Positions 8,550 to 17,735 of a stretch of DNA of 64,000 nucleotides are shown here, in pieces. The stretch comes from Ceratopteris richardii (taxonomy: Eukaryota > Streptophyta > Polypodiopsida > Polypodiales > Pteridaceae): NCBI GenBank assembly GCA_020310875.1, contig CM035444.1:111693795-111757794 (forward strand). Direction: 5' to 3'. The stretch's first letter is position 1. Each line of letters opens with the position of its first letter. Below the pieces are notes generated by a model. That model did not search any database. It was not told the DNA's origin and worked only from the letters and a program-made list of their open reading frames with translations. The translations under genes and the position numbers were made by a program.

Positions 8550-11500
8550 ATGGCAGAAGCGACAGGTTCGGGCTCACAAGCAGGGATACTTACTGCAGGA
8601 ATTGATGTGGATAGCCTACCTGTGGACGTGCCTCCGACTGAACGACCAGTGGAGATGCAACACCTTCAGCAACTCCCGGTGCCAGATCCACCTACAGGCA
8701 TCACGGAAAGAGTTCATGCCAATTCTCATTGGTTCAATGGCATGCCCGGTCCATTAGGAGAGGCTAAGTATATCTGGGAGTCTAAATGCGAGTATGACAG
8801 ATCATGGGTGCGTTTCCAATTTTTCTCCAAGGAGTTCGAGACTTTACAGAACACCGAAGACCTCCAGATCATATGGCAACGAGCAGGGTTGGCGGAATAT
8901 TTTGAAGCCCCACTACCTAAACCCGACCTCCTCCGATGTTACTATCTGGTCTCTACATTACAAGCTCATGAAGATAAGGACCAACCCGGATCATTTGTTC
9001 TCCCCTCATTGCTGGGCAACAACGAGTTGAAGAGGTTTGAACTTACTGTGGAGCTAGTGAGTGATGCTTTAAAGATGCATGGCACGCATGTACCCTCAGA
9101 AAAGGATGCTCTCGTTCCCAACAACATGAAGGACAGGAAAGTAGTGAAGCTGAAAGACATGGCAGCCCTCACCCCAAATGTGTCCATCCCTCTCCGCATG
9201 TGCATGCAACATTTCGCCTTCCCCGGTCAAGACCGATTCACGCAACCACACAAGATCTGGTTTGCTCTCTACTTGGCGGAAGCAGGTGCGCTACCTATTA
9301 AGCTACCAGTGTGGATTATAGATCAGTTGTATGAAGCGAACAAACGGGCTTCTAGGAAATTAGTGGTGAACGGATGCTGTGCACTCACACGCATCATTTA
9401 CCGATGCTTGGCATATGATGTCCCCATTGAGCGTGCCTTAACTTGGGCACAATTACAAATGTTTAAAAGGCTCAAGACATCCACACATCAGTCCAAGCGC
9501 ATGAGGGGCGCGATTCCGTGTGTCCAGACAAGGGAAGTCCTGACTACTCCTGAGGCATCACCATTAAGAGAGGGCACTGTACCTCCTTTTACCATTAGGA
9601 TACCCAGGTCGGAATCTGACACTACGACACAACCCACCCCATCGGCTCCTCCGGTTACACCTGAATTCGAGTTTGCTGCCACTGGAGAGGCTGAAGGACT
9701 GGACCCCCAGGATTTCGAAGCATTCCTACAAAGCACACAATTCTCTGATGTGGAGTTTTATTCAGAGGCAGAGGAGCAGGGCACATCCTCACGGAGAAGA
9801 AGAAAGTCTACAGACGGTAGACATGTCCATTGGAGTGACGCTCAGCAAAGCCAACAACACGGACACCCGGAAGAAGAAGAAGCATATGAAGAAGAGACCA
9901 CTGAAGCCCCAGCATATACAGCAGAACTCCGAAGGCTGTATCAGATTATGGAAAGAGTGCGATCGCAGCAGTTACTCACTGAACAGAGCAGCAGAGTACT
10001 TATGACTCAGTTGTTGGAAGAAGCGGGAGTTGACTCAGAGTACAGGGAAGGTCTCTTATTGATGGCAGAAACATATGGAGTTGTAGAAGCTGTGCGCACT
10101 GCCATTCAGAGGCCTTCAGTTCAATATGACCCACGAAGGTTCCAGACACGACCTCGCTCAGGTAAAAATATCCAAATTCCCGTTACAGTTGCAGAAGAGC
10201 CCACTACTACACCAACCTCCCAAACAGCTAGTCAACAGCACCCCGCCACCCATGAGGAGTCCACCGAACCACTACCATCCACTCCCCCACCATCACCTCC
10301 TAGAAGAGAAACAGTGGAAACCACATCGACTGCTCAACCCACCGACCCCACCTTCACCTTCCGTACTCCGATCTCCAGTGCCACCCTATTCTCTACCACT
10401 GATAACCCGGTCTTTGACGCAAACCCCATCACTACACCACCCACCGAAACCATTCCCGAGCCTGCCCTAGGACAACCATCCCCAATGCCTTCAGCCACCG
10501 GTCATCCTGACCCCAGATCCACATTCATGGGCTTCCCTGCTACCACGCAACCCTTTCAGCCCTCCTCAAATTTACGACCCCAACCCCCGATATCCCTCTC
10601 TCCATTTCTACAATCCCTCCAGGACATCTTTGCTAGGGCTTTTCAACCAGGCCCTCAACCATTCCCTGTCTTTTCAGCTCCCCACCCCACGTCACATCTA
10701 TTCACCACTTCCACACACACACCACCTACCATACCAATATATATGGCAGGCCCCACACTAACACCCACTCCTGAAGGTATGGACATTTCACCACCCACGG
10801 CACCTCCACCCACGGTTTCACCTCCTCCCATTCCCCCTCCACCAATTTCACCCACACACACAACTTTCGTAGACACATCATTCACTGTCTCCCTTCCCCA
10901 ATTCCCTTCCCATGCATCTTCCACAGTAAACACCCCCCACTCATCTATAGGTAATGCATTGGACACCATGTTGGCTTGTATATCAAATTTAAGAACAGAT
11001 TACATTCAGCTCCAGCAACAAAACGCACGCCTGCAAGAGCACTCAGCGACACTACAGCTCCGCCTTGCGGTATTAGAAGAGGAGAATGCTCGCCTCCACA
11101 CACAGTTCCAAACCCTCCAAGACGCCCATAATATATTGGAAGTACAGCTACAGAACGTAGATCAGGAAGCAGTGCAGGTGGTAGAAAGTCACCTACGGAC
11201 ACAACTGGAACGCAACTCAAAACTTCAGCGAAATATGGCGCTACTTAAACGCCATCTTGCGGCTGCTCAGGAAGAGAACAGACGTCTGCAAATACAAAAT
11301 CAAGAGAACCTGGAGGCAGCTATTGAGAGCACACCGGGGGCACCCATCAGCCCATCCAAGTTTCAAGCAGTGACCCCCGATAATATCAAGATTATATTGG
11401 AAGATTATGCCATGCTACTCGAAGCACATGATAAGCTATCGGAGGAGCTAGGACAACTGAAGCAGGAACACCAACAAGGCCCAACAGCTGCCCCTCCAAC

Positions 11501-12800
11501 CACCCCCTCTGCAGCTTCGCTTCCCTCCGACGCAGAGGCCATAAAAGATCTCCAGCAACAGGTAACTGAATTGCAGACACGCCTACTACAATATGAGAGG
11601 CCATCTTCCCCTCCGGAGGCTCCCACGGACGAAGAAGTTGTGCAAATTCCTGTGGAACAAACGTTTGATGAAGAATATGATCCGCAACCATTCCCAGGAG
11701 GCCAACAAACAGAAGAAGCGCAGGACACGTTCGAGGCACCACGGCCGCCATGGTTACGACAAGTGGAGGAAATAGGGACCTCGCATGAAGAGCGCACCGT
11801 AGTGCAAAATCAGGCTATGAGGGTCATAGAGGAGACTGTTTTACAATCAGATTACTTCAAGAACTTGTCATCGAGACGCCTGATTCTCTCATCGGAACTC
11901 CAGTACAGGCCATATTATATTATCTTGGCTGATTATAATGTAGAAATACAAAGAGTCACGGGTCAGATTCCTACTTTTGCGACCCAATTTCAACCCGAAG
12001 ACCTTCCTCCAGAGGTGCGAAAAGGCAAGATTCGTCAACCAACATGGCGGCAGAAACTTTTAGAGACTTATCCAGAAATGCTACGCACATGGAACAACGC
12101 GCCGTTGCACCTCCTGTACAACCCATGCTACGGTCCAGTCCCCCGCCGCAGGTCGTGGAAGGCATTTAATATCAAGGTACAGAACAATGCGCAATGCAAG
12201 GAATGGCTGAACTACCCGTACATAGCGCCACCACAAGGACCACCATCGGTAGCATATATGATGGGGACCATTCGCCACTGGATGCCGCGCTTGAAGCCCA
12301 TGCAAGATGTAGCAGCGCAAATGATGCTTAAAATCTTAGATATGATGCAAGTGGTGCTGAAGACCTTTAGAAATGCAGCCGCACCACAGGTACGCCTTCC
12401 GGGGTTTAGCAATGGAAATTACGACTTGGTGTATGACATGAGCACCACCCCCAGTATCCATGTGGCTTACGCTTGGCATGCACGCATCAAATACCTCCCC
12501 GCCTGCTACAAACAGACCTTCGAAGAAATGTTCAGATCAGGGTTCTGGGAGTACCACTCGGAGATTTTCGCGCCAAAGCCGACACATCTGCTTCAACTGT
12601 TTGCTTGTGAACAAGCAATGTATTCAGAGTACTACACCACCCCGCAACCAGAGACCCCCGGTGCAATAAATTGGGAGGCATTGGAAGCCGATCTAGCAAG
12701 AGGCTTAAGGATAGGAGAACATGAACTGGCCACCAATGTCATCCAATATTACATCGACCACCCGAGGGAACAAAGGTCTGTCAGGGGCGACAGACGCTAG
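8550..12800 (+). CDS. ORF2 of element A, env-position protein of unknown function (intact)
   Basis: The frame is 1,416 codons from ATG 8550. An upstream in-frame ATG at 8499 is less likely, because it precedes the predicted splice acceptor and the residues after 8550 (MAEATGS) match the starts in B and C. Visible layout: N-terminal globular block, about residues 50-320, with a conserved Cys-Met-Gln-His-Phe-Ala-Phe segment; acidic stretch; helical block near 450-540; Pro/Thr/Ser-rich region 540-800; heptad-rich coiled coil 800-975; acidic linker; C-terminal domain 1075-1400 rich in Trp, Tyr and His. No signal peptide or membrane helix is apparent, so it does not look like an envelope glycoprotein. 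It ends at TAG 12798-12800, just before the polypurine tract. A distant link to the plant transposon proteins of other OTA elements is possible but unproven. Confidence 0.9.
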   Translation: MAEATGSGSQAGILTAGIDVDSLPVDVPPTERPVEMQHLQQLPVPDPPTGITERVHANSHWFNGMPGPLGEAKYIWESKCEYDRSWVRFQFFSKEFETLQNTEDLQIIWQRAGLAEYFEAPLPKPDLLRCYYLVSTLQAHEDKDQPGSFVLPSLLGNNELKRFELTVELVSDALKMHGTHVPSEKDALVPNNMKDRKVVKLKDMAALTPNVSIPLRMCMQHFAFPGQDRFTQPHKIWFALYLAEAGALPIKLPVWIIDQLYEANKRASRKLVVNGCCALTRIIYRCLAYDVPIERALTWAQLQMFKRLKTSTHQSKRMRGAIPCVQTREVLTTPEASPLREGTVPPFTIRIPRSESDTTTQPTPSAPPVTPEFEFAATGEAEGLDPQDFEAFLQSTQFSDVEFYSEAEEQGTSSRRRRKSTDGRHVHWSDAQQSQQHGHPEEEEAYEEETTEAPAYTAELRRLYQIMERVRSQQLLTEQSSRVLMTQLLEEAGVDSEYREGLLLMAETYGVVEAVRTAIQRPSVQYDPRRFQTRPRSGKNIQIPVTVAEEPTTTPTSQTASQQHPATHEESTEPLPSTPPPSPPRRETVETTSTAQPTDPTFTFRTPISSATLFSTTDNPVFDANPITTPPTETIPEPALGQPSPMPSATGHPDPRSTFMGFPATTQPFQPSSNLRPQPPISLSPFLQSLQDIFARAFQPGPQPFPVFSAPHPTSHLFTTSTHTPPTIPIYMAGPTLTPTPEGMDISPPTAPPPTVSPPPIPPPPISPTHTTFVDTSFTVSLPQFPSHASSTVNTPHSSIGNALDTMLACISNLRTDYIQLQQQNARLQEHSATLQLRLAVLEEENARLHTQFQTLQDAHNILEVQLQNVDQEAVQVVESHLRTQLERNSKLQRNMALLKRHLAAAQEENRRLQIQNQENLEAAIESTPGAPISPSKFQAVTPDNIKIILEDYAMLLEAHDKLSEELGQLKQEHQQGPTAAPPTTPSAASLPSDAEAIKDLQQQVTELQTRLLQYERPSSPPEAPTDEEVVQIPVEQTFDEEYDPQPFPGGQQTEEAQDTFEAPRPPWLRQVEEIGTSHEERTVVQNQAMRVIEETVLQSDYFKNLSSRRLILSSELQYRPYYIILADYNVEIQRVTGQIPTFATQFQPEDLPPEVRKGKIRQPTWRQKLLETYPEMLRTWNNAPLHLLYNPCYGPVPRRRSWKAFNIKVQNNAQCKEWLNYPYIAPPQGPPSVAYMMGTIRHWMPRLKPMQDVAAQMMLKILDMMQVVLKTFRNAAAPQVRLPGFSNGNYDLVYDMSTTPSIHVAYAWHARIKYLPACYKQTFEEMFRSGFWEYHSEIFAPKPTHLLQLFACEQAMYSEYYTTPQPETPGAINWEALEADLARGLRIGEHELATNVIQYYIDHPREQRSVRGDRR

Positions 12801-12811
12801 GAAGGGGGGAG
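12799..12811 (+). other. Polypurine tract of element A
   Basis: A run of 13 purines, AGGAAGGGGGGAG, directly abuts the TG that opens the 3' LTR. It would prime plus-strand DNA synthesis. It overlaps the last bases of the ORF2 stop codon. Confidence 0.85.
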
Positions 12812-13379
12812 TGTTGGCATACAAAGCAATAAAGGAGTCATGCACAATACGGCAACAAGGCCAGATCATTTTTTCCCATAGATTATGTACAACCCAAGTG
12901 ATTTTAATCACTACACAAACATTGTAAATCCCGTTTTTGGTAGATTAGACTCCATTTTGTGCAAGCCGAGGAGTCCTCGAGCTTGAGGAGTATTAGAAGT
13001 ACCATCGTACCAAATTTCATAATTTTTAGACTTCGTTTGAGCCCTCAAATAAGCCCTGGAACCTAATTTTTAACTAGGCCGGACACTAGGTCTGGACAGG
13101 GCCAAAAGCTAGTCAAAAACTATAAAAAGAGCTAGAGAGCTCATTTTTGAGGTTAGATTGTAATTGAAACGAACTTGTAAGAGCTTTTGAAAGTAATCTA
13201 AAGAACTCCTTGATCCTCTCTCTTTGTCTTGCCGTGTGTGCGCGCGTGTGTGTATGTGTGTGCATGTTTGTGTGCTTCTCACTCACGCACTTGTGCCGCC
13301 ACTTGCTCGAGGTCTTCATACCATCCTCACGTCTTCCCGGATTGACATTAAAGGAGGTGCTACTCATCATTGAGCTACA
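12812..13379 (+). repeat. 3' LTR of element A (568 bp)
   Basis: The LTR begins TGTTGGCA after the polypurine tract and ends GAGCTACA where host element D resumes. It contains a TATA box, a (GT)n-rich stretch near 13230-13270 and a terminal block of about 170 bp (from the CTTCTCACTCACGCAC segment on) that is shared with all other LTRs in the window. The first part resembles the LTR of F but not those of B, C or D. Confidence 0.9.
13121..13127 (+). promoter_or_regulatory. TATA box in the LTR of element A
   Basis: TATAAAA lies in the conserved context CAAAAACTATAAAAAGAGC, which is found at the same relative place in every gypsy LTR of the window. Transcription would start a few tens of bases downstream, giving the R boundary. 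Confidence 0.6.
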
Positions 13380-16300
13380 CTAGGCCTGATTACATGAAGA
13401 ATCGAAGCCTCACCAAACTCAAGGACATGGTGTCCATGACGCCTAATATTGCAATACACCTTCGCATGTGCATGCAACACTTTGCTTTTCCTGCCCAAGA
13501 TAGATTCACCATGCTGCCCAAAAAGATTTGGTTTAGTTTGTATCTGGCAGAGACACAGAGCCTCACCATCAACTTACCCCACTGGATAATTGATCAGATA
13601 CACCTAGCCCACAAACGACGGCCGAGGAAGCATGTTTTATATGGATGTTGCGCTCTGACTCGAATCATTTATAGATGTTTGGCCTATGACATCCCTATTC
13701 AACGAGCCCTGATGTGGAATCGAGTGGAGCAGTTCAGAGGCAGGACGTCCACTGGACCCCCTTCTAAGAAGATGAGAGGAACTGTCCAAGTCCCTTGTGC
13801 TCAACCACGTGGAGCCACCCTAACACCAGACGTTACCCCTCCACCTCGAAGAGTTCGACCATTCACACTCCGACTTCCAAGACGCAACACCGATGGTCCT
13901 AACTTGATATTTCCTCCCGTCCCAACCGATCTTGAATTTCCAGGTGGCGCACCCTTGGAGGAACTCACGAATGAAGAATTCAAACAATTATTACAAGATG
14001 TAGAGCTAGAGGCAAAAGAGGCACAACATGTGGAGAATGTTCAACCGCAGGCGACAACCTCCCAAGTACCTGTCACTATAGTTGAAGTGGAGGAAGAGGA
14101 TGATGAAGATGAAGAACAGGAGGAAGATGAGGAGGATTATGATCAAGAGCATCAAGATGAGCAACAAGAAGTGCTAGAACTTGTAGGTGCACCTGCATAT
14201 ACAGCTTAACTACAAAGGTTATACGACACAATCAAAGCAGTACAAGAAAGGCATCAACTCTCTCTTGTGTCAGGTCAAGCTTTGATGCAAGAAATGCTAT
14301 CAGATGATGGGGTGGATCAACATTTCATTGACACCCTCAAATTAGTGTCAGAATCTTTAGGAGTTCCACAGGCTATCCACACAGCAGTCCGCCAGTCCGC
14401 GAGGTATGACAAGCGCAGAGTTGACACATTACCATGAGAAGGTAAGACTATCAGGATGCCCGTCACAGAACAAGAAGTAACCATTGAAACCACAGCTACC
14501 CCCACCACCACCATTGACATCTCTGCTGAAACCTTCGTTCAGACATCACCCATCTCACCCCAGCACCCCCCATCACCACCTTCTCCACCCCCACCACCAC
14601 CTCCCACCATGGAAGAAACGGCAGTCATCACCTCTACCTTCACTTATAACCCACCCTCATTCACATCATTCTCATTTCGAGAACCCACCTCACAAGACAC
14701 CCTCTTCTCTTTCGTCACCAATCCCTTGTACACTTCAAACCTTCTATCCTCCGAACCCATAATTGGCCATCCCATAATTCCCAGTGTTGTTGGAAACCCT
14801 GCACCCACAGAAGGCACTCTGTGTTTCCCAACCTACCCCCCAATACGGATACCTCCATTCCATGACCCTCCCTTCCCATCTGTCCCCTACACCTCATTCT
14901 ACCTAACCGCACCATCCCAACAACCATCCTTCGTGGCGCAGTCCATCAGCACTCCAATGTTTCAGAGGCACATTTCCCCGATGTTCGCAACGACATCAAT
15001 CTACACGAACACCACACTCACTTCACCTACCATACCCACCTACATGGTAGCCCCTGTACACACCACTCTGTCTGACCCAATGGACATTTCACCCACCACA
15101 GCACCTCTCCCCACAATTCCACCCTCTCCCCCTCCACTACTCCCCACCTCACCACTCAACACATCATTAGCAGACACAGCATTCACTACCTCCCTTCCCA
15201 TTCCCACCTCCCCTGCATTCCAAACTTTTCCCCTTGCATCTCATAATGTAAATAGCACGTTCACTACATTACTTCAGTGTGCACATCAACTACAACAAGA
15301 ATACCATCAATTGGAAGAACGCACTATTGCCCTCCAAGCAGAATCTCAGCGTCTACAAGCTAGAGTCAACACTGTCGAAGATGATTACCAAACGCTTCTA
15401 GCAAAACATACCACCTTACAACAAGCTCACACAGAATTGGAATCGAAAACCTCGATAGTGGATGATCAAGCAGTGAAGGAACTGGAAGGTATGCTTGCGT
15501 CCCAAATGATATCCAATGCTACACTTAGACACAATCTTGGACTATTAAGGAAGCATATGGCAGCAGCACTAGAAGAGAACAAGAGGCTTCAACAACAAAA
15601 CCGAGACAACTTTGAAGCGGCTATGGAAGGAACTGCAGGAGCAACCATTAGCCCTACCAAGTATAGAGCAGTCCCATCAAAAGACATTTGCATCTTACTC
15701 GAAGAGCATGCAAATTTCTTGGAGTCATATGAAAAGTTAGAGGTTGAATGTGCGGATCTAAAGAAGCAGATAGCGAGTGCCCCCACAGCTCAACAGGAGC
15801 CGATAATCTTGCAACACTCTATAGAAGAAGTAGAGACCCTCCGAAAACAGGTGGCAGAACTCCAAGCACGCCTCTTACCATATGAAAGGCCACCCTCGCC
15901 AACTGAAGAACCAGAACCTGAAACAGTTGTGGAAATCCCTGTCGATGATAGCTATGAAGAGCCGTACGAGCCAATGCCCACACCTGGCGGTCGGGTAACA
16001 GAAGAAGGACAAGACACTTTAGAAATTGGAGTTCCAGATTGGGTCAAAAGGATCGAGAAAGTAGGAAAGACACATGATGATCGCGTTGCCGTGCAAATTC
16101 AATCTCTCACAAATGTGGAAGAAACTGTCCTTCGATCTTCTTACTTTCAGAACCTATCCCACCAACGCTTGATCACAACATCAGAGACGCAATACATGCC
16201 TTACTTTGTCTTGCTACATGATTATAATGCAGAAGTTAGAAGGCATACAGGGAAGGAGCCCACATTCGCCACTCAATTTGAGCCAGAGGACTTACCGGCA

Positions 16301-17131
16301 GATGCCCGTGCTGGCTCGATCTTCCAACCTAATTGGCGTGCACGTCTACTAATCGATTACCCTGAGATGATGAGCACATGGGAAACCATGCCACTGTATA
16401 TCAAGTATAATCCATGCTATTGCCCAATGGTACGTCACAGATCCTGGCAAGCATTTGCAATCAAGGTACGCAACAATAAAGAATGCTCGGCTTGGGTTAA
16501 CTATCCATATTTTTCTCCACCTCGAGGGACCCCAACCGTAGCCTACATGATATCAACAATTTGACACTGGTCTACACGTCTAAATAATGTACCCGACATA
16601 GCAGCGAAAATGTGTATGAAAATATTCGAGCTCATGACCATTGTCTTCAAAACCTTTCGGAAGGTACAAGCTCCATACATCTCTGCCCCTGGATTCTCTC
16701 AAGGTAACAAGGATTTAGTCTACGACATGAGCCAAACTCCCTCGGTCAATATAATCTTTGCCTGGCATGCACGAATAAAGTACTTACCCGCATGCTTCAA
16801 GCAGACATTTGAGGAAATGTTCTCTACGGGATTCTGGGAATATCATTCGGAAATTTTCAGTCCCAGACCAACACATTTGCTACATCTATTTGCAGTAGAA
16901 CAAGCCATCCATGCAGATCAGTTACGTCTGCCACATCCGGACATTCCAGGACCAATTGATTGGGATCGCATGATGACAGATTTGGCCAGAGGACTATGCA
17001 TACAAGAACATCAACTTGCCACTCATGTGGTGGACTATTACATCCAGCACTCCCAGCAACAAGAGTCTGTCAGAGACGACAGACGCGAGAGAGGGGGGGT
17101 GTTGAGAGCAATATGGGCACCCAAGGACTGA
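13380..17131 (+). pseudogene. ORF2 of element D, broken and lacking its 5' end
   Basis: The reading frame matches ORF2 of A and B from the N-terminal globular domain onward; about the first 170 residues are beyond A. In-frame stops are TAA 14207-14209, TGA 14435-14437 and TGA 16562-16564. Homologous codons in other copies suggest Gln, Arg and Arg, so each stop can be explained by C to T. Between them the frame is clean: acidic Glu/Asp-rich stretch near 14085-14175, Pro/Thr-rich region 14460-15240, coiled coil 15260-15780 and the C-terminal domain to about 17080. The last segment reads through the polypurine tract into the LTR and stops at 17131. It cannot give full-length protein unless stops are read through. 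Confidence 0.9.
17087..17099 (+). other. Polypurine tract of element D
   Basis: GAGAGAGGGGGGG directly precedes the LTR TG at 17100. It is also translated as the Arg-Glu-Arg-Gly-Gly end of ORF2, as in element B. Confidence 0.85.
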
Positions 17132-17735
17132 CTAGACAAGGAAGCCAGCGGAGAGAGTCAGAGCGAGGTGAAGGATTAAGCAGACAGAGCAGTCGACGCA
17201 AATCTGGCAGATAGGCCCTTCAAATTTTTCCAAATCAACATCTTTACAACAGTGATTCTCATCACTCACAATCATTGTAAATACCATTTCATAATTTTGT
17301 AGCTCCATTTTGTGCAAGCCAAGGAGTCCTTGAGATTGAGGAGCTTTAGAAGTACCTACCTGTCAGTTTTCACATTTTTTAGACTTCGTTTGAACCTCCA
17401 AATAGGGTAGAGAACCTAATTTTTAACTAGGTCGGACACTAGGTCTGGACACGGCCAAAACCTAGTCAAAAACTATAAATAGAGCTAGAGAGCTCATTTT
17501 TGAGGTTAGCTTGTAATTGATCTAAACTTGTATGAGCTTTTTTGAAAGTAATCTAAAGAACTCCATTGCTTCTCACTCTTTGTCTTGCCGTGTGTGCACG
17601 TGTGTGTGTATGTGTGTGCATGTCAGTGTGCTTCTCACTCACGCACTTGTGCCTTCACTTGCTCGAGGTCTTCAGACCATCCTCACATCTTCCTGAATTG
17701 ACATTAAAGGAGGTGCTACTCATCACTGAGCTACA
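17100..17735 (+). repeat. 3' LTR of element D (636 bp)
   Basis: The LTR opens TGTTGAGAGC and closes GAGCTACA. The TATA region, the (GT)n stretch and the terminal 170 bp match the other LTRs, while the first 120 bp are unlike A, B, C or F. Confidence 0.9.
17474..17480 (+). promoter_or_regulatory. TATA box in the LTR of element D
   Basis: TATAAAT lies in the conserved context CAAAAACTATAAATAGAGC. Confidence 0.55.

Larger units (their letters stand above)
1..13379 (+). mobile_element. Element A: 3' part of an OTA-type Ty3/gypsy retrotransposon
   Basis: The stretch holds, in order, a gag-pol frame already open at base 1, a 150-bp spacer, ORF2, a polypurine tract and a 3' LTR ending at 13379. 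Homology with element B (complete, in this window) shows that the 5' LTR, leader and about 430 gag codons lie to the left. The right edge is sharp: LTR sequence stops at 13379 and the next base continues the ORF2 frame of element D, so A is inserted in D. The likely 5-bp target copy is CTAGG at 13380-13384; its partner is outside the window. No stop or frameshift interrupts either frame, which makes A the best preserved copy here. The OTA assignment rests on the tRNA-Asp primer site of its relatives, a single RNase H and the ADHLSRL-type motif after it. Confidence 0.95.
13380..17735 (+). mobile_element. Element D: 3' part of a related retrotransposon, interrupted by A
   Basis: D starts in mid-ORF2 exactly where A's LTR ends and runs through its own polypurine tract and 3' LTR to 17735, after which the minus-strand ORF2 of element C begins. 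D is therefore inserted in C, in opposite orientation. The probable target copy is GCGTG at 17736-17740. D's ORF2 resembles that of B more than those of A, C and F. The 5' part lies left of the window, beyond A. Confidence 0.9.

Noticed and set aside
10160..10945. AG|GTAAAA/GTAAGA before the Pro-rich region of ORF2 as a splice donor
   Set aside because: The Pro-rich region is in frame in the copies and no matching acceptor is shared at its end.
8550..12800. ORF2 as a true envelope glycoprotein
   Set aside because: No signal peptide, membrane helix or Cys-rich ectodomain pattern is visible.
13225..13275. (GT)n stretches in all LTRs as independent microsatellites
   Set aside because: They are at a fixed place in every LTR and are part of the LTR itself.
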